DNA of 64,000 nucleotides, taken from Xanthoparmelia taractica. Its lineage: Eukaryota > Ascomycota > Lecanoromycetes > Lecanorales > Parmeliaceae. The stretch is from assembly GCA_033085395.1 (NCBI GenBank), contig JANQBS010000184.1:1-64000 (forward strand). Reading direction: 5' to 3'. A program made the translations under genes and the position numbers. Each line of letters starts with the position of its first letter. The stretch's first letter is position 1. Of this stretch, positions 36,025 through 47,990 are shown one piece after another. The notes beneath the pieces are model-generated. The model saw only the letters and a program-made list of their open reading frames with translations, was not told the origin of the DNA and searched no databases.

Positions 36025-37212
36025 TCAGCACGATGCTAGCTTCCCATTGACCCCGGCCAACTTTAAGCGCTGAGCATAGTCCTTTTTCCGATTAGCGAAA
36101 ATTCAATTATGCAAGATTGTTGAGGGTAAGAGCCTCTTGGGAGCCTTACTTTGCAACTAACACGGATGCCTTCTTCGATGCCCACTCGAGGCTTGTACCC
36201 GAGAACCTTGCGCGCCTTCTCTCCGCTACAGTATCTCGTGCCGCATGCATCAAGGACGCTCCCACGGCTCAACGTCGTTGGAGTTCCGGTAACCCAGGTT
36301 ACCACCTCTGCAATATACCCAACTAAAGATGCAAGAGACACAGGTATGTGCACCTGAAATGCTGGATAATGACCAAAGTTTTTCCAAACTTCCAAGCAGA
36401 AATCTCGAAATGGGATCGGTTCCTCGTTGGAAATGAAGATTGCCTCTCCAGCGGCAGTCCTTGTCGACAGCAGATTCTCCACTGCCAGTACGTGGGCATC
36501 TGCGACGTTGCTCACGTAAGTCACATCCCATAGGTTTTCCCCACTACCTACGACGAATGGGGTCTCTCCTTTTCCGATGCAGGCGTGAACCGATGGGATC
36601 AGCTGGTAGTCTCCAGGGCCAAAGATTACAGAAGGTCTAAGAGCACAAGTCGCAAGCTGTTCATCGCATGCACTCAGCACTAGTGCCTCTGCAGCAGCCT
36701 TCCCAGAGAAATCAGTGAAGATGAATATATTGACATGGAGAACAGGGACTCGCCTTCGACTCTCCGTATATTAATGAGTGACTTGATGTTGGCCACCGCT
36801 CATCGACATTTGGATATTGGTGTCTAAAATCGTCTGTGATGGCGGTGCAGGACCCAGTCCATACCATTGCTTTGACGCCCGAGCTTTTGGCTGCCGAGAG
36901 TAGGTTTCGAGTCCCGTCAACATTGACGTTGAACACACGGTCTCGCTGTTCCCTTCTATATCGAAAAGCAAGCTCTGGCACCAGTCCAGCCGAATGTATG
37001 ATGACGTGGGGCCTGATAGTATCGACTATAGTATTGACAAAGGCAGGATTAGTGATATCGCCCCTCTTGTATGTGATGCTAGGTTTCGGTACGTCAGGAG
37101 AGGTCAGATCTAGAACAGTGACTATCCATTCCGGATGATGTTCTTGCACAGCATCGACAATGGCAGAACCTAAGAAGCCAGCACCACCAGTGATAAGCAC
37201 CAAAGTCGTCAT
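36025..37212 (-). CDS. 3-beta-hydroxysteroid dehydrogenase / Erg26-like short-chain dehydrogenase
   Basis: An NAD(P)-dependent oxidoreductase of the extended SDR class; Erg26 itself decarboxylates sterol 4-carboxylates at the ER in ergosterol synthesis (family knowledge). Exons are 37212-36754, 36698-36150 and 36081-36025, giving 354 residues. The nucleotide-binding motif is TGGAGFLGSA near residue 8; the catalytic Tyr-x3-Lys is YGESK near 149-153. Other conserved parts are LRPSVIFGPGDYQLIPS, WDVTYVSNVADAHVLA and the end EGIRVSCKDYAQRL. The 55-base first intron has a GC donor (AAG|GCGAGT) and a GAAG acceptor, which keeps the conserved YGESKAAAEALVL intact. The second intron has a GCTAAT branch. 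It has no obvious membrane anchor, so it could be a paralogue acting in another pathway rather than the housekeeping Erg26. Confidence 0.88.
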
Positions 37213-38679
37213 GACCGGCCCATACTACTAAATGACTGCCCTCGTGTAAAAGGCTTGTGGCGGAAGAGGTCTATAATTCATTCACTTAAGTACCCGGACA
37301 TGCCGGACGCGCGAACGGCCGACAGTAAGAAATCTCTTGACATCATCGAGATGTCTCGCGCTCAACGGAGGACTTTCCGAAGCCTGCTCCGCCAGCAGTG
37401 ATGTCGTTCTTTCCCCCGACGGTCCCCTCCGAAAAGCAATGTCCGAAAGCGGGAGACTTAAACTTCTTTTGGAATTAGCCGAAAGCACTGTCACCATCAC
37501 CACCATGTACTGCACAGTTTGTACCTATCTTCTCCCAAGTACCCTAAATGCGTACTCACGAATACTATTAAAGTACTGATGTACCTAAATCTTTGTACTA
37601 TGGCATTTCACATCCTTCGCGCCACAGTAGAAGTAGATGCAATTATTCCTCTGAGTACTAATGCATCTTCGTTTTCCTCCTGACCTGTTGTTGCGCCCTC
37701 TCAGCCTCTTGTTTTGTCCTTGAGGCTCTTGGGTCTGTACTCTGCCAAACCGATACGGAAGAATGATGAATCATCCGTTGGTTTCCACATGAGTCGCCTC
37801 ATGTAACATATCCATCAGTTTCTTTGAACTGCTGATGTTTTCGCTCGTCCTCCTCTGCCGTCTGATTGTCTTCTCCAACGCGTTTCCTTGCCCCCCTCTT
37901 GCTTTCCAAGCAGATCTGCACGACCACCCCGTTGAGAGGTACTAGCACCATCCTATGCCCAAGGATCTAGCAGGCCATCCACGTGTATCTATCTGGTCTC
38001 GCTCATTTTTGAATAGAGCAATGCCTGTGCCGATACGGAACGCGTTAATTCCTGCGCAGGACTAATTGATGTGGCGAAGCAGCGATTGGCGTCCTCCGCT
38101 AGGCGTCCCTTGGGGCCACAGTCTGTCTTTACGTCGTACTGTAAAATTGAGTCATTGACCAAAATCTGGTGGGGAATGAACAAGAGCTTGGCACCGAAAA
38201 AGAGCCTACGCCCAAAGGCAATGCGCCTCCTGTTTCCGAACGGGTGTTTTACATTATCGCCTCTACGTCGCAATGCTATACGCGCACTACACGCCTTTGC
38301 ACGCATAGAGCCATTATCCATGGACGTCTCAAACACCGCACCCTCTAGTCCATGTTGGACTGCCGTCTACTTCGTACCACATGCGCAGTGCCCATGTAGA
38401 AGTAGATTTTGGGTGACGGTTTACGCACAAGGTTTTGCCGCGTGGTTTCACCAACCACAATGATCCCGCATCCTCTTTTGGCAACAGAGCATTTTGGCGA
38501 CACGGCTTTTGTCGAGGTCGCTTCTACAATGAGCCATTTGCGATCTATCGGTCCGACAATCCTCATGTAATGGGAAGTCTATGGCCTTGTTTGTTTCCCT
38601 TATCAACCCCCTCACAGTATTGCGAACCGCGCAACCGTGCTATTTCCCCTTGAAGCTCCTGTACAGCAGCGTAGCCATC
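37213..38679. other. Intergenic between divergent genes
   Basis: About 1.5 kb of promoter-type sequence between the dehydrogenase (minus) and the secreted protein (plus). A frame at 38071-38463 lacks motifs. No repeats recognised. Confidence 0.45.
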
Positions 38680-40317
38680 ATGGCATTCTCATTGATCGTT
38701 GCAGCTTCGGCATTGATCACATTTGCTGCTGCGGCGCCCGTTCAAGAGGGCATTCGGGCCGGTTCATTGGAAGCCAGACAAGCTCTGAGTTGCAATATAG
38801 GCACTCAGGTCAAACAAGATGCATACGACAGCTTATGCTGGAACGCACTTAATATCACGCCATACCTTACAAATTGGAAAGCAACCACTCCTACCTGTAC
38901 CGACGCAGAGAACAGCGCAGGGCAAACATTGAAGTGCTGCGTTGCTTCCGAGCCCTGGTCAACCTGCTTCCTACGTCTGGCTACTATAAAATCGAATACT
39001 TACGATTGCACCCAAATGAGCCTGACAGCCTGCTCCTTCCCAGCCCAATTGGACGCTGCCCTCGATCCGACGATTGCCTCGCAGGTGAATTACATTGTGC
39101 TGAACATCATGATGATCAACAATTTTTTTGTTAATTATGACAAAGGTTAGTGGTTTTCCACATCTTCAACATGGTCTTCAAGCGTTAATCATTGGTCCAG
39201 CTCTCCAAAATGCGAACCAAGCATCAGGCTTGAATAATATACTCTCAAGTAGCGTTTCGGACCAGCTGAATCTGGGGAACGTGGGCGTGAATACACAGAA
39301 CGTGATGGCGGCATTGACTCTGGGTCTGGCATTCCCTGAGGTACGTATTGCCCAAGTTTCATCCTCACCAGCCACCAAATTGACCCCGCCAAGTTCTTAA
39401 CAACCACCCCCAAGTTGAGCTCCGCCTCCAATGACGGCACAACCACTACATATTCAGTTAGCAAGCGTAGCCCACAAGATCCGAATACCGGTACATCTGT
39501 CAATCACTGCGATTATAGCTGGGTAGCGAGGTATTACCAAACCGGCCTGCATCATCGCAGACAACAGCCAGACAAGTGTCCGGTTGGAGCACAAACGGAA
39601 TCAGATCCCAACGCCCCCGGTGATTTGTCACTGCAACCTGACTCGCCACCAGTCATCATCTTCAACCAGGCTCTCCAGCAAAGTCCCAACGTCGCATGGG
39701 CAATGTGGCCCTCGCCTCCAAATTCCGCCACGGACACTCTCGCAAACCTGGCCAGCAGCCACTTCAACAACGGCGCAAGCTTGGGCCCCATCCTGAGCGC
39801 TGGTCTCCAACTCATCATGGGCGACATCGGCACATTCGTCGCCTTCGCCGGCAATGGCATCTTCTCTACTCGCTTGCTAAGTGCTGATGAACCCACCGCC
39901 TATCGTTCAGGTTACAGCAGCGCCGTAGACACGTACCTTCTTTCCAAAATGCTGGAGAGCATATCCATTTCCGCGACCCCAGGTGCGACTCTCGCGACCA
40001 ACCCTTGCACGAGTGGTCAACTGTGCGATTCGTCCTACTGGTCGCCTGTCACCGGGCGCCAGTACACATTTTCAGGCTCGAACGCGTACTCGTTGATCAA
40101 TCAGGCGGTTGGCACGATGTCGGTGGATTTAACGGTGCTGTTTGACGGCGCCTACAATTGTACCTTTGCGGGCCTGGCTGGCGGGTCGGTGATGAATCTC
40201 AAGGCGGATAATTCGTTGAACCTGGCGTGCATGAGCGTGCTGCCGATTTATATTTCGGGCGATTGTCCCGAGGGTGCTACGTTCGTGGGCGGGAAATGTC
40301 CATTTGGTCATACTTGA
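38680..40317 (+). CDS. Large secreted Cys-rich fungal protein (possibly DUF7872 family)
   Basis: Three exons, 38680-39145, 39201-39340 and 39394-40317, total 509 residues. The signal peptide is MAFSLIVAASALITFAAAAP, followed by a possible KEX-like site (EARQ). Cys residues are spaced through the mature chain: SCNIG, LCWNAL, TCTDAE, KCCVAS, TCFLRL, DCTQMS, ACSFPA, then HCDYSW, KCPVG, PCTSG, LCDSSYW, NCTFAG, LACMSV, DCPEG and KCPFG. NCTFAG and a few other sites could carry N-glycans. Both introns have clean signals (GTTAGT/CCAG and GTACGT/CCAAG). The overall pattern, W and Y pairs near Cys and a closing CPEGATFVGGKCPFG, resembles a fungal family I recall as DUF7872; the name is from memory. No catalytic motif was found. 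It may be an extracellular or wall-associated protein. Confidence 0.82.
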
Positions 40318-40685
40318 TTCTTGTGGGCCAACGATTGATGGGATATACCCAGCGGCACGGCACCTTGGCGGCTTTCAATCTGCTGGTCTCACCTGTTCGA
40401 GACATTGCGGAGTAAGGGGAGCGACTTTTGCATTTTATCACTCACTACGGAATTTGCTTTTATTTGCTTAAACAAATTCGTTTTTATCCCCGGACAACCC
40501 TCTCTCCGCGGGCAAAGGTGGGCCGCCCAGACGGGACAGACGTCATTGCGATGCTCGACCAATACTTTCATACTTCACTTTACTTTTAGTGTTACTTTAC
40601 TCTACAGCGAACTATTATGCCTGAATACCATTTCCTCTACTTCCCCCTTTACAATCGCAATTGACACCTTTCAAACATAATCACA
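40318..40685. other. Intergenic
   Basis: Short promoter region with C/T-rich tracts before the hydrolase start codon. Nothing else was seen. Confidence 0.5.
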
Positions 40686-41845
40686 ATGCCTCAAAACGTA
40701 GGAATGAGCAACTGCTGCCTGAGTGGCAAGGTTCATCAAGGCCAACCCGCCGGCAGAGAGGATGAAATCGGCGGCCTCGCAACTTACATTTCCGAGCCTG
40801 AGAACCACTCCAAGGCCAAATCAATAATCTTCATTACCGATAGTCAGTTTCCTCTGCTATCTGTTTCTCCATCCATACATGTGTGTCTTGTCCATGCTAA
40901 TACACACCACCAATCTCCAGTCTTCGGATACAAATTCCCCAACATCCGCCTCCTTGCCGACGAATATGCCAAAGCGGGCTTCTACACATACGTGCCCGAC
41001 TTCCATCAAGGCGACTCCTTGCCATTGTCCTTTCTGCAAAACGTCGAGCCTCCTCTTAAGAAGCAAGAAACACTCAGCGTGGTCGACAAGGCCAAGAATG
41101 CCGCCATCGTGCCTGCCACTTTAGCTCCATGGCTCGCCAAGCACCGTGAAGGTGTCACTCGGCCCTTGATCGACGGCTTCGTGAACACCGTGCGCATGAT
41201 ACCCGGCACGGACAAGATTGGCACCATCGGGTTTTGCTGGGGAGGGCGGTACGCGATCCTGCAAGCCCACGGGCAGGGAAAGAGCGGGCAGGGTAGCGAT
41301 ATTGGGGGCGTGGATGCGGCGTATGCTGTAAGGCAATCTCCGGACCTGCATCTTCTCATTTGATATACCAGGTTTTTAGTCGCGAGAATGTGTGGGAGCT
41401 AATTGCTCATCTTGACACGCGAGATACTCTCTTAAACGTGTCTCGTAGGGCGAAAAATTTTCTTAAAAATGGAATACTGACTCCACATGGTGCTAGTGTC
41501 ATCCGAGTTTGGTCGCTGTCCCGGCGGATTTTGACCCCGTGGAGAAGCCGCTGAGTCTGGCGTTGGGGACGAAGGATTCTCTTTTAGATCAGGGGACTGT
41601 CGGTAAGATTCAGGATTTGATGGCAAAGAAGACGGAGGTGCCACATGAGATTCGGGTGAGTTTGGCCCATGGCTTGGGGTTGAGATTGATTGCGATGGAT
41701 TGGCGCTAACGAATCGGGATAGCTGTATGAGGACCAGGTTCACGGATTTGCGCTACGGAGTGATTGGAGTAGCGATAAGGATAAGAAGGCTATGGACGAG
41801 GCGGCACAGCAGGGCATTGAGTGGTTCTCGAAGTACCTGTCATAA
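40686..41845 (+). CDS. Dienelactone hydrolase-family protein
   Basis: An alpha/beta-hydrolase with a cysteine nucleophile; substrates in fungi are mostly unknown. Four exons, 40686-40842, 40921-41327, 41497-41655 and 41723-41845, give 281 residues. The triad is visible: Cys in IGFCWGGRYA, Asp in ALGTKDSLL and His in EDQVHGFALR. The N-terminus has the family block SNCCLSGKVHQGQP; splicing restores FITDIFGYKFPNIRLLADEYA and AAYACHPSLVAVPADFDPV. The C-terminus KKAMDEAAQQGIEWFSKYLS is typical. Intron 1 (78 bases) has no in-frame stop but shifts within a codon. Intron 2 is 169 bases, about three times the local norm; its borders are supported by the restored CHPS motif. Intron 3 has a GCTAAC branch. 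Likely cytosolic, as no signal peptide is present. Confidence 0.92.
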
Positions 41846-43140
41846 TGTACCTGACATAGGCCCCTTTGCCGTTCATGGACATGCTGATACTTCACTCTGG
41901 TGAACGCTATAGACCCTGAAGCTGCTTTGGGATAGGCCATTGATCATTTTTACTAAGGCATTAAAGATGTATGAAGATGGCTTCCCACGCCTGAGACTCT
42001 TTGGCCAGCACGATGCCATTCCTGGGAAGGCCACCACACGCCTTGATAATCGAATTCATATGCAGCGTTCCTAATGCGTCAATGCATTTCATGCAGACTG
42101 TCTAGTTCCCTTTGATGTGCATACGGTTTCAGGCCATGGTTCCTAGCTGCATCCTAAGCCCGTCAACTATTGCAGGCCTCATAAGTAACTTGTTGAAGAA
42201 AACATAGATCTAGTCTAATCCAATATAAGAATTTAGTAGATTCATATGACAACATGAGGCAACAGTAGGTCAGCTAGGTATTCGGCAGGTTTCATGGTAT
42301 GCTAACGTATGGGGCGAGACTTTCTTGGCCTAGCCGATTTTGGATTCAGGAACCGAACAAGCAAAAGCACGGTAAATTGGTGCAGACGAGGAGACATATC
42401 GTGCAATTTCTGCTCTCAAATTTTGCACTGTGGTCTTCCATTGAACCTGGTACATCGGGGTCATGATAGTGTACAGCGTGATACTCATCTCATCGTTTTT
42501 CTTCGACTATCTACTTTGCAAGGGGTTTCTATCATAATGGAGGCAAACCGAATTGAGCGGACGCTAACGACTAGCACGACGCGCTACGACCAGAACCACT
42601 AGGCGCGTCTTCCAAATTGGGTTCCTCAACGATATTTGAGCCTGCTCACTTTCCCTTTCCAATTGACGCCTATTCTCTCTTCTTTTTGGCATTTTTCTTC
42701 ATTTTTCTCTAATTTTTTATTACACAGCCTATCCATCTCGATAGTCAGAAGAAGCCACTCTTTCATTCCTCTTTCTTTTCAAATCCCTCCAAGAGAGCGA
42801 GTCTGGATGCCATGCTATATCCTACATCACCTCTAGTGTCAAAGTTGAAACCCTCTCGGTGCGAAGAGGTACCTCGGCCTTTTAATATCCCTCTTCAACA
42901 CTTAACTGCCCTCATTTCCCAAGCTCCGTGATCGACCGCCTTCTATCTATCCAAACATCTTGCATCACACGATCCCTTCACAGGAAAAGCGTTGAAAGCA
43001 GCCCTCGAATCTGGACACTCGTCCTCTTCCCTCATTCAACAACCTCAAAGCAATCTGACCAATCCACCTCGCCCTCTGTGCACCTCCACTACAATCAACT
43101 GGCAAAGGGCATCATTCACGTTGCACCCACTGCCGCTGCC
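41846..43140. other. Intergenic with pyrimidine-rich leader
   Basis: About 1.3 kb. From 42640 onward it is C/T-rich with long T runs, then shows a TTTTAATAT element near 42880, consistent with promoter and 5' UTR of the next gene. A frame beginning 42928 continues into that gene but lacks an ATG context better than 43141. Confidence 0.5.
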
Positions 43141-43731
43141 ATGTCCTACTTCGACAAACCTGTCGTTGGTGCGGAGGTTGTTCGCCTACAACCACCATCC
43201 AATCCGTCACACGAGAATTCCCTCACGAAAATTGAAAGCATTTCCACCTCCACCTTATACCCCTCCTCTGAGTATGATGCTACCTCACGAGACGACTACC
43301 CACCTTCCGCAGATCATCCATTCTCCCCCTTCTACTCTCACCCGACAACCCGCACTTCCCTCGAACAAAAGAAGTCCGAGTCCAAAGTCCGCTTCCAAAT
43401 CTACGAACATGATCTTGAAGCTGGCTCACGAGTCACGCAATTTACACAAAATGAGCCAGCTCAACACTGCCATAAAGACGATGCGGTATGGCCAAGTGGT
43501 AGAAACCGAAAGCAGAATGAGGCGATGGCCAAGAACAAGGAGCACAGCTCGTACAATCCTCTCAAACGCATGAGCAAGAAGCAAAAAATCTGGATAAAAG
43601 TCTTGGTCGCAGTCGTTCTTATTGGGGCGATAACGGGACTGGGAATCGGGATAACGAAGGCGGTCGGAGGAGGTGTCTTCAGGACATCCAGCAACTCGAG
43701 CGCTCCAATTGGGGACAACGATAAACATTGA
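43141..43731 (+). CDS. Small single-span membrane protein, unknown function
   Basis: One exon, 196 residues from MSYFDKPVVGAEVVRL. The first 145 residues are polar and Ser/Pro/Tyr-rich, with SSEYDATSRDDYPPSADH. A basic stretch (NPLKRMSKKQKIWIK) leads into one hydrophobic span (VLVAVVLIGAITGLGIGI) at about residues 153-172, followed by KAVGGGVF and a short tail. The positive residues before the span predict a cytosolic N-terminus and an outside or lumenal C-terminus. Small tail-anchored-like proteins of this kind are common in Pezizomycotina with no assigned role. The frame is open upstream to 42928, but those residues look like translated 5' UTR. Confidence 0.7.
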   Translation: MSYFDKPVVGAEVVRLQPPSNPSHENSLTKIESISTSTLYPSSEYDATSRDDYPPSADHPFSPFYSHPTTRTSLEQKKSESKVRFQIYEHDLEAGSRVTQFTQNEPAQHCHKDDAVWPSGRNRKQNEAMAKNKEHSSYNPLKRMSKKQKIWIKVLVAVVLIGAITGLGIGITKAVGGGVFRTSSNSSAPIGDNDKH

Positions 43732-44364
43732 GAGGCTGAGGATGGCATTGGCGCAAATGGTATGCACAATATGTCCCTTTCATAAGCGGATCACCAAGAC
43801 TAATATTCCAAAGGTTACGCCTTCGTGCTGTATCTCCCTTTGAGTGGATTGCAATTTCCAGACGGCCGCCTTTGGGATTAACGCTTTCTCGATTTCGCGC
43901 AAAGAGGCCGTTTACCGATGGCTGCAACGCTCTTCCCTTCTGTCACAAGGGCATCAGGTGTCCGCGATGGTCCTTTCCTCAGAGACCTCAGGAAACCATT
44001 TTAGTTTTCTCAGGGTTCGCTGTGCATATAATATGAATTGTAGAAAACGATTCCATCCGCAGCACATACAAACGGATATATCGGGTTGATCCACGTCGAT
44101 GCGAGGAATCGAACTTGACGAGGACGCATTGGCTACTTGTACATATTGAGAATTGGTCGCGGAAGGGGTGGTCACATTCGAAGCGTGGTATGTGGCGATG
44201 TAGAGGCCCGGTGCTTCTATAGAAAAAGATCGCTGCACCCAATAATGGCGGTCTCTGAACCGCTTGTTAATTCACCTCATTGAAGCAATCGTTCGTCTTC
44301 CTTCCATCATGCGCTAACGTATGTGTAATGGCTTTCCATTACACTCTGCTGTTCTCATTCTCTC

Positions 44365-44556
44365 ATGCTGTTCGCCCTCTTGCTTTTGGCGGCTCTGACT
44401 CCTGCTGCTAGCTACGCTACCCTGCTGGCAACCCGTTCCACTCCCATGAGCCCTACGACTTCCTTCTTCAAAACCCTGGCATGCTTGGTCTGCACCACGG
44501 ATGATGACCCTACGCGCTCGTGCCCTGCGACCTCCATTTCCAATTCCGACTACTAA
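44365..44556 (+). CDS. Possible small secreted peptide
   Basis: A 63-codon frame that opens with a good signal-peptide-like stretch (MLFALLLLAALTPAASYA) and then a short Ser/Thr-rich tail with three Cys. There is no intron, no recognised family and no repeat. It could equally be a chance frame or the first exon of something longer, so it is reported with low weight. Confidence 0.25.
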   Translation: MLFALLLLAALTPAASYATLLATRSTPMSPTTSFFKTLACLVCTTDDDPTRSCPATSISNSDY

Positions 44557-44681
44557 TATCCAGGTCACCCAGCGGTCTCTTTTCATCTCATCCCATACCA
44601 TCCCAATCAACTTTTTAAACGTAAGAGTAATGGCAAGTGGAAGGGAAAACGTCAGTCGTCTTTTGGAACCTGCGTGGTGTT

Positions 44682-44706
44682 ATAGGATAGGATAGGATAG
44701 GATAGG
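44682..44706 (+). repeat. GATAG pentamer repeat
   Basis: About five tandem copies of ATAGG/GATAG. Confidence 0.9.
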
Positions 44707-44760
44707 TATCATATGATATGGTATGAAAGTATGAAATGAGATGAAATGAGATGGGTAGGG

Positions 44761-44825
44761 AGGAGATGAAAGTAGGAGATGAAAGTAGGAGATGAAAGTA
44801 GGAGATGAAAGTAGGAGATGAAAGT
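44761..44825 (+). repeat. 13-base minisatellite, five copies
   Basis: Unit AGGAGATGAAAGT repeated five times without mismatch, flanked by diverged GATGAAAT-like sequence at 44730-44755. Confidence 0.92.
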
Positions 44826-45674
44826 ATGGGATGGAAGAAGAAGAGAAGTGGTGCTGGGGTAAGGAAGGAAGGGGTAAGGTGTGTGCAGAGTCTGATTTTG
44901 TAAGATAGGGGAAAGGGTGGGTATTATGTCCCGGGGAAGATGGGGAGATGGCGTAAGAGAGAGATGAAGAGAGAGATCCCTCTAATGCCCTCCAGTCCAA
45001 ACAAAAATACAACCCAACTCACACCTACAACCCATCTTCCCCACCCCCCTACCCCCAACTCACAATCACAAAGGGAAAAACGCAAAAAGCAAACGCAAAA
45101 CCTTTCTCGACCATCATCACCTCCATCTCCGTAACATATCCACCATGCCCCCATCACCATACCATATCCATATCCACCGCCCGTAAGCTGCAACCCAATA
45201 ACACGCACATTGCCCCCTCCGCCTCCCAAGTTCCTCATGGCCGCTTGAATCCTCCATCGACTCCGATCTGGGAGCGGGCGTTGAGCATGACGCTATCATT
45301 TGCCCGGTCCAGTCTCTTGTGGGAAAGGCGCCTGGTGGCAAACTTTACTTTACCTTGGCCACCAGAGCCATGGTGCCAAGGACCGTTACAGTTGGCACAT
45401 TCGATCAAAGGTTGGGCATTTCTGGTCCAGAGTGGAATGAGCATGCGCTCTGAGCTTTCGTGTGATGAAGATTGAGAAGAGCTTGAGGAGGAAGAAGCTT
45501 GTTGAGGAGCTCGGGGGCCTGAGAGCCCCGCGGTGCCAAGCTTTCAGCGACGAGTCAGCAGTTAGAGGAGAATCGTTTATTGCTTTGTAGCTCGTAGAGT
45601 GCGACTATCCAGTACAATATTGGTATCTCATAAGGCAATGCCCGTGCTCTGAATAAAAACCATATCTCATGACC

Positions 45675-47990
45675 TTACCAAAGCGGGCCCTTTTTCTTCT
45701 CCTCCTCCACTTGATTCCTTAAACACCACACCAACATATCACCTTTCCTCCTCCAGTCATCGTGCGCCCAGCTATTCCAGCCCCGCCAGCAGTGTCTATA
45801 TGCACTTCCCATCAAAACTTCCTTCATGGTTGGTTCCATCTGTTCGAAGAAAACAATATATTCGGGCCAGCTCTTTCGGCCTTCCCTACCATCCCACGCA
45901 TCCGCCTCAATCATGTCTTCTCTACCACCTCCAATCTTCGAGCGCTTGCGGCTGCGGAACCAACTGAACCATGAGGCTGAGGCTCGTGCTTTCTTCAGGC
46001 TGGGAGGGGTTCCTAATGTTGTACTAAGAAATCGCTTGGGGTCAGCGTAGAATCTATCAGCTTCATCCAGGTAGTGGCCTCGAGCGGAGGCATTCATGTT
46101 GACAGGTGGCTCGCATGAAAGAGCCCAGGCTTTTAGGGAAGGATGAACGAGGTGAGACCGCCAGGGTGTACTATGGCAAGGCATCAGAAAACCGACAGTC
46201 ATCGTTGAGGGTGCGGGCGCTAGAAAGTCGGATGGTGGCTGGCTTAGATAGTACTTCGTGTGTTGGTCGCGGAGATAGGTCATTACTGTAAGTGGTGCGG
46301 TTTGGTGTGATGTTGTCGTTACAATCGCAATACTGATGTTGACGATTAAGAGAAGAGCGAGGAGAAGACGCTTGGCTGTGAATAGCGAAGTCCGCGGAAT
46401 GGCGAGGGAGACACCGGGAAGGAAAAAGGTTGTGAAGGGTACTGCGGCGAGTGTGTGGAGCAAAGGGAGAAGAGGGTAGACGAATCTAACTTCCTTATGG
46501 GAAATAAATGACAGTACAGACGGAACCAGGACGATCGTCGTGGCAATTTGATATTTGATGGCTTTCGTAAAGGTCGAGTCGTTCAGGTACTGGGGAGGAT
46601 GCTCAGGAGGGAAGAAAGATTGCCAGATGCCGATCAAGCCAAACGGTAGGAAAGTCGTCAAAAGTAGTGGGTATCCTTGCGATAGGTAGTAGTGCCAGTC
46701 GTTCTTGCCGTAAAACACAGCTAGTGATTGTGCGATATTGAAATAGAGGAATTGGAGAGGCGGAAAGGTCCATTTTTCGTAGTAGAGACGGTCAACGAGG
46801 ATGGAAAGCATTGCTATCAAGGATCTGGACAGTCAGTCAGCCATGCTAGTTTGACTGCAACGAGCACCTTACCCGCAGATACAAACTTCTGTCAGAAAGA
46901 TCTTCGTCTCTTGCCTAGTAGCAGGGAGAAAGTTTAGAGAGGAGATGTGGACCCATATCTGCATACCCTCCCAAGGTAGTGACAGAAGTTTACCTTGCGT
47001 CGTAACACGCATCAGTACGAAGGTAGCAAAGCATATCCAGATCAAAATGTTGGTTGGCCGTAGTATACAGGCAAAAGCAGCAAGTAACAGACAACGACGA
47101 AGTCTGTTCTCCCAGTCAGAATCTTTCTGCAATCCTAGAAGCTGATCACCGACTTTGCCTTCTCGTCAACACCCCCCTGCCCCTCGCTCGTGCGCAGACC
47201 TTGCTTATCAATCTCGTCGTCTTCTTCTACGTCCATTGACCACTGCCAAGGCCAGAAATTCAACGCAGCAACCGTCAAGGTCGTTTCGAGGCAGTTTGAA
47301 AGCGTGCGCGTCGAGCAGAACCACTGCCAAGGACTGCAGACTGTGAGGGCGAGCTATAGGATCAGAGACCCTAGCAGTCAGCCGACGCCCTTACATGTCC
47401 TGGGTGAATATGTGGGCGCTGCATACTACCGCCCATGCTTCATTACTGGCTGATCCATAAACACGTTCCCCAAGCTTCCACGTGTAGTAATCCCCTAACG
47501 CAGCGAAGATGGCCTGGATTACCTTTGGCGCCGCTACTAGAAGGTTGGCGCGGTATGTCGGAGACAGACGTAAGCACCAGGAGAGGCCCGATGACAGCCT
47601 GTACACGGCGGCAAAGATTGTAGGATGTATCGCAGAACGAAGGTGGTTACTCCACTCCTGTGCCGACCTTTAGCAATCGCCGTTCACAGCTTGTTTATTG
47701 TGTTTTACCCAAGTGATCCATGCTCCGCTTTCAGCCCCAAACGCGATCTCCCATGCCGGCTCGAGCGATTGATAAAATTCGTCAGGTTGAAAGAAGGTCT
47801 TGATACTCAATGCATTGAGGATCCTGAATGCGAGCAAAAAAAGGAATATGTCTTGCGAAACAGACACTTGTTTCACTCGTTCGATTATAGCGTGCCTCTG
47901 AAAACCTTTGCTGTCATCGAGGTGGATGGAACTGTCGAGGCCGAATTTGGTCGAGGCCTGCGACATTGGTGTCGTCGGAGGCGACGACAT
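45675..47990 (-). CDS. GPI10: GPI mannosyltransferase 3 (Gpi10 / PIG-B)
   Basis: Adds the third mannose to the GPI-anchor precursor in the ER lumen. Exons are 47990-47709, 47657-47430, 47353-47231, 47126-46873 and 46824-45675, giving 678 residues. It is a multi-span protein of the GT22 (Alg9-like) family: the first luminal loop has the acidic motif FFQPDEFYQSLEPAW, then ITWEWSNHLRSAIHP across intron 1, SPWQWFCSTRTLSNCLETTL, ACILRPTNILIW, ILVDRLYYEKWTFPPLQFLY and the family motif SHKEVRFVYPLLP. Four of the five exons join cleanly; the donor at 47230 (GTAGAA) is the least certain, and an acidic stretch just after it could be partly coding. It is divergent from ornithine aminotransferase with about 400 bases between starts. 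Confidence 0.93.

Larger units (their letters stand above)
43732..45674. other. Intergenic with minisatellites
   Basis: About 1.9 kb. It holds a possible small secreted peptide gene (44365), a GATAG repeat, a 13-base minisatellite and AT- and C-rich tracts. A minus frame at 45235-45444 with CANCNG lacks a start exon or splice partner. No tRNA was found; a T-loop-like GTTCGATTCC on the minus strand near 44107 lacks an A box. Confidence 0.5.

Noticed and set aside
38071..38463. 130-codon frame in the promoter region of the large secreted protein
   Set aside because: No motif, antisense frames of similar length and no splice continuity.
42928..43140. Possible N-terminal extension of the small membrane protein
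   Set aside because: The region is C/T-rich like a leader, and ATG 43141 gives the expected short polar N-terminus.
44095..44165. T-loop-like GTTCGATTCC on the minus strand
   Set aside because: No A-box consensus or foldable acceptor and anticodon arms around it, so not called a tRNA.
45235..45444. Minus-strand frame with CANCNG and a Ser-rich lead-in
   Set aside because: A stop lies just upstream in frame, no splice partner was found before the end of GPI10, and the 69-codon remainder has no recognisable family.
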